A DNA stretch of 64,000 bases, from contig CAJTLO010000001.1 of assembly GCA_910577285.1 (NCBI GenBank), positions 25,192 through 89,191 of the forward strand, given 5' to 3'. The position numbers and the translations under genes are program-made. Source of the stretch: an uncultured Rikenellaceae bacterium. GTDB lineage: Bacteria; Bacteroidota; Bacteroidia; Bacteroidales; Rikenellaceae. The notes below the pieces were generated by a model. That model saw nothing but the letters and a program-made list of their open reading frames with translations. It did no database searches and had not been told where the DNA came from. Positions 60,199 to 64,000 of this stretch are shown here, piece by piece; the stretch's first letter is position 1; every line of letters starts with the position of its first letter.

Positions 60199-61401
60199 AT
60201 GCCTAAATTATCAGAACGCGCGGAGCGCATGCCCGCATCGCCGATACGGAAACTCGTCCCGTATGCCGTGCAGGCGAGGGACAGAGGGATCAGGATCTAC
60301 TCCCTCAATATAGGACAACCCGATATAGAGACGCCCCAGGTGGGGCTCGATGCCCTGAAGCATATCGACAGGAAGGTGCTGGAGTACAGTCCCAGCGACG
60401 GTCTCGCCTCCTATCGCGAGAAACTGGTGGGGTACTACGCCCGGTTCGGTATCCGGCTCAGCCCGGACGACATCATCGTCACTACGGGCGGTTCGGAGGC
60501 CTTGCAGCTCGCTTTCCCCTCATGCATCAATCCCGATGACGAGATCATCATGACCGAACCCACCTATGCCAATTACATCTCCTTCGCCATGCAGGCGGGG
60601 GTGAAGGTCCGGCCCATCCGGACGGATATCCGCAACGGCTATGCCCTGCCGAGCGTGGAGGAGTTCGAAGCGCTCATCGACGAGCGTACCAAGGCGATTC
60701 TCATCTGCAATCCCAACAACCCGACGGGGTATGTCTATACGAAAGAGGAGATGATGCGGATTCGCGATATCGTGAAGAAGCACGACCTGTTCCTCTTTTC
60801 GGACGAGGTGTACAGGGAGTTCCATTATACCGACGAACCCTACGTGTCGGCGCTCCATCTGGAGGGCATCGAGGAGAACGTGGTGCTGATCGACTCCGTG
60901 TCGAAACGCTATTCGGAGTGCGGTATCCGCATCGGTGCCGTCATCACCAAGAATACGAAGCTCCGCAATGCGATGATGAAGTTCGCGCAGGCGCGTCTGA
61001 GTCCGCCCCTTTTGGGACAGATCGTGGCCGAGGCATCGCTCGATGCTCCGCAGTCCTATATGGACGGCATTTACGAGGAGTATATCGAGCGGCGTAACCT
61101 GCTCGTGAACGGACTGAACAAAATACCGGGCGTCTATTCGCCCATGCCCAACGGGGCGTTCTACACGATGGCCAGCCTGCCCATAGACGATTGCGACCGT
61201 TTCTGCGAATGGCTGCTGAGGGATTTCTCTTACGAGGGCGAAACGGTGATGTTTGCACCCGGTTCGGGTTTCTACACCAATCCCGAGGACGGACGCGACA
61301 AGGTGCGCATGGCCTACGTGCTGAAGAAGGAGGACCTGGCGCGTGCGCTCGTGATACTCGAGAAGGCGCTTGAGGTCTATCCGGGCCGCACGTTGCGATA
61401 G
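60199..61401 (+). CDS. Class I/II pyridoxal-phosphate aminotransferase
   Basis: 400 residues from ATG 60199; the frame extends upstream to 60013 but the promoter lies within that part. Fold type I motifs: YSLNIGQPDIETP, ILICNPNNPTGYVYT (PLP contact Asn), SDEVYREF and the Schiff-base Lys236 in DSVSKRYSECGIRIG. Substrate recognition is typical of aspartate/aromatic-type enzymes, but the exact amino acid cannot be read from sequence. Monocistronic; a terminator-like hairpin follows. Confidence 0.9.
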   Translation: MPKLSERAERMPASPIRKLVPYAVQARDRGIRIYSLNIGQPDIETPQVGLDALKHIDRKVLEYSPSDGLASYREKLVGYYARFGIRLSPDDIIVTTGGSEALQLAFPSCINPDDEIIMTEPTYANYISFAMQAGVKVRPIRTDIRNGYALPSVEEFEALIDERTKAILICNPNNPTGYVYTKEEMMRIRDIVKKHDLFLFSDEVYREFHYTDEPYVSALHLEGIEENVVLIDSVSKRYSECGIRIGAVITKNTKLRNAMMKFAQARLSPPLLGQIVAEASLDAPQSYMDGIYEEYIERRNLLVNGLNKIPGVYSPMPNGAFYTMASLPIDDCDRFCEWLLRDFSYEGETVMFAPGSGFYTNPEDGRDKVRMAYVLKKEDLARALVILEKALEVYPGRTLR

Positions 61402-61420
61402 GGCGTGACGGATCTGCTTT

Positions 61421-61463
61421 AAAGAAAAGGGCTTTCCGCCTCCGGCAGGGCTCTTTTCTTTTT
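61421..61463 (+). terminator. Terminator of the aminotransferase gene
   Basis: AAAGAAAAGGG pairs imperfectly with CTCTTTTCTTT across a short GC-rich loop, ending in TTTCTTTTTG. Confidence 0.6.
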
Positions 61464-61471
61464 GTGTGTGA

Positions 61472-61479
61472 TACATTTG
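61472..61479 (+). promoter_or_regulatory. Promoter -7 box of ugd
   Basis: TACATTTG, 22 bases before the ugd ATG at 61501; matches TAnnTTTG. No well-spaced TTG was found upstream. Confidence 0.55.
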
Positions 61480-61500
61480 TTAAATTGAACATAGGGAATC

Positions 61501-62817
<1,317 letters not shown>

Positions 62818-62840
62818 CGGTCGGCTTCGGTCGTTGTATG

Positions 62841-62872
62841 CGCGAGGCGGCACAGCAATGTGCCGCCTCGCG
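62841..62872. terminator. Hairpin between convergent ugd and DMT genes
   Basis: CGCGAGGCGGCAC pairs with GTGCCGCCTCGCG (13 bp, loop AGCAAT). No T tract on either side; it could serve as a bidirectional 3' structure. Confidence 0.55.
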
Positions 62873-62951
62873 GCATGATGGGGGGGACGGTGCGGCCCAC
62901 GAGACCCACGAGGCCGACGCGTACGTGGGCGGTCGTTGCGGCCGGGAGGTG

Positions 62952-63869
62952 TCACAGACTGCCGCCGCCCAGGAAGCCGAGCACGAAGATGGCCGCCACG
63001 GCGAAGAGGATGCCGGCCCGTTGCCGGTTGTCGAGCTTTTCGCCGAATCCGACCACTCCTACGAGGGCGGTGCACACCACCACGCTGATGTTGTATAGGC
63101 CGTAGAAGGTGCTCGAGGAGAAGTACTTGAGGCCGTGCATGAGTCCTATGGTGACGAAGTAGTTGAACGTGCCGAGGCACAGTCCGCCCAGGATGCTCTT
63201 CCAGCGCAGGCGAAAGGCTTCCGTACCCTTCGTGACGGCATAGTAGGCTACGGCTCCGACGAAGGCGGCCGTGAAGAGCATCGTTTCGAAGAGAGGATAG
63301 TCCGTGGCGTAACATCCTCCGGTCTTGATGAGGTGCTGGGAGGTCTTCATGCACACGGCGATGAAGCCTACCGAGAGGAAGACGGCGATCGGCAGCAGTA
63401 CCGAGGCGAGGCGTTCTTTTCGGCTCGCGGCCGCTTCGTTGCCGCGGTCGCCGGGGCGATAGATGATGAGTACGAATGCCAGCATCACGAGGGCTACGCC
63501 GAGCACCTCCCAGCCGGTGATGCGTTCGCCCAGAAACAGCGCGGCCCAGACGATGGGCAGGATCACCGACGTGCGCGAGGCCATGGTGGTGATGGAGACG
63601 CCCACCCGCCGCGTAGAGGCGGCCATGAGGTCCATCGATCCGAAATAGAGCGCTCCCGCCACCAGGGCCAGGTACCACCAGCCGTTGCCGAACAGTGCGC
63701 CGGCAGGGGTGACGAAGAGCCGCCCTCCGCCGGAGGCGAGGGAGATGAGCAGGGCACAGGCGTAGTTGGTCATGATGGCCTGCGGAATGTAGATTTTTTT
63801 GACATTGAAGAATTTCAGTGCCAGCATGATGAGCGACATGGCTGCTATGGCGAGAAGCAGGTAGGGCAT
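62952..63869 (-). CDS. EamA/DMT-type permease
   Basis: 305 residues from ATG 63869; the longer upstream frame crosses the promoter. Ten predicted transmembrane helices in two EamA halves separated by a basic cytosolic loop (RPGDRGNEAAASRKERL). Typical DMT features: SITTMASRTSVILPIVWAALFLGERITGWEVLG in half 1 and LYNISVVVCTALVGVVGFGEKLDNRQRAGI in half 2, both with the conserved L-G-E/F-G-E turn. Substrate unknown. Own promoter at 63944. Confidence 0.9.
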   Translation of the reverse strand: MPYLLLAIAAMSLIMLALKFFNVKKIYIPQAIMTNYACALLISLASGGGRLFVTPAGALFGNGWWYLALVAGALYFGSMDLMAASTRRVGVSITTMASRTSVILPIVWAALFLGERITGWEVLGVALVMLAFVLIIYRPGDRGNEAAASRKERLASVLLPIAVFLSVGFIAVCMKTSQHLIKTGGCYATDYPLFETMLFTAAFVGAVAYYAVTKGTEAFRLRWKSILGGLCLGTFNYFVTIGLMHGLKYFSSSTFYGLYNISVVVCTALVGVVGFGEKLDNRQRAGILFAVAAIFVLGFLGGGSL

Positions 63870-63936
63870 AAGGGATCTCGTTTTTTCGTTCGACAAGCGT
63901 ATTTGTCGCAGCCGGCCCCGCAGGGCTTCTGCGGAA

Positions 63937-63944
63937 CAAATATA
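63937..63944 (-). promoter_or_regulatory. Promoter -7 box of the DMT permease gene
   Basis: TATATTTG on the minus strand, 67 bases before the ATG. The last 56 bases of the window beyond it show no feature. Confidence 0.6.
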
Positions 63945-64000
63945 TGAAAATATATTCGCTGCACCTCGCAAGAGCAGCGGTGCTGCCGGGCCGGTGGGTG

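Overview
The window looks like chromosomal DNA of a GC-rich Bacteroidota bacterium, most probably Rikenellaceae (Alistipes or a close relative). Three things point there. The genes include typical Bacteroidota families: BACON-domain lipoprotein, GSCFA, DUF3078, DUF2851, DUF349 repeats, the Hc1 histone-like peptide and the ~1,100-residue SecA. Many genes are preceded by the Bacteroidota promoter, a TAnnTTTG box with TTG/TTTG about 19-20 nt upstream. The signal peptides are Bacteroidota-like. The genus is an inference; no rRNA or other marker was available to settle it. No tRNA, rRNA, CRISPR array or complete insertion sequence was seen.

Layout. 1-4700: tail of an unknown gene, a BACON lipoprotein, a YbaN-acetyltransferase fusion and a DUF3078 protein (the last three on -). 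4735-10840: pyrimidine operon pyrC-pyrK-pyrD-pyrF-pyrE-pyrB. It is preceded by a leader with a 33-codon ORF that runs into an intrinsic terminator, and PyrB carries the zinc domain of PyrI at its C-terminus. 11083-11931: a 3'-truncated repeat lipoprotein. 12242-25610: purine operon purE-K-L-C-F-M-N-H-D plus folD, which gives nearly the whole path from PRPP to IMP and the folate enzyme that feeds it; purB is not in the window. 25827-28014: an AspT/YidE-type transporter and a 57-residue Hc1 gene. 28130-32350 (-): Wzc-like tyrosine autokinase, Wza-like export lipoprotein and ispE. 32444-36265: GSCFA protein, an alkaline-phosphatase-superfamily protein that has lost most active-site residues, sufE and a sufT-like gene. 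36818-41435: DUF2851 and secA. 42061-47843 (-): yidC, pyrG and a DUF349 protein. 48085-51840: fluC/crcB, ackA, ptb, buk. 52423-56630 (-): a low-molecular-weight tyrosine phosphatase, a decayed integrase, a helical-repeat protein and rnz, with an AT-rich orphan lipoprotein-like gene on +. 56710-63869: rpsA and a CDF transporter (-), an aminotransferase and UDP-glucose dehydrogenase (+), and a DMT permease (-).

What stands out. (1) A 74-bp repeat family occurs as three tandem arrays (2066-2221, 33506-33817, 52920-53149). Every unit carries a TATCTTTG-type promoter box plus a palindrome, and in each array the last box lies directly before a gene start, so the arrays look like multiplied promoters. 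(2) The pyr leader has the architecture of a translation-coupled, UTP-sensing attenuator like enterobacterial pyrBI. (3) The gene at 33846 appears to encode a conserved pseudo-phosphatase. (4) The aspartate carbamoyltransferase has a regulatory zinc domain but no allosteric domain. All comparisons with known families are from memory of those families; no database search was run.
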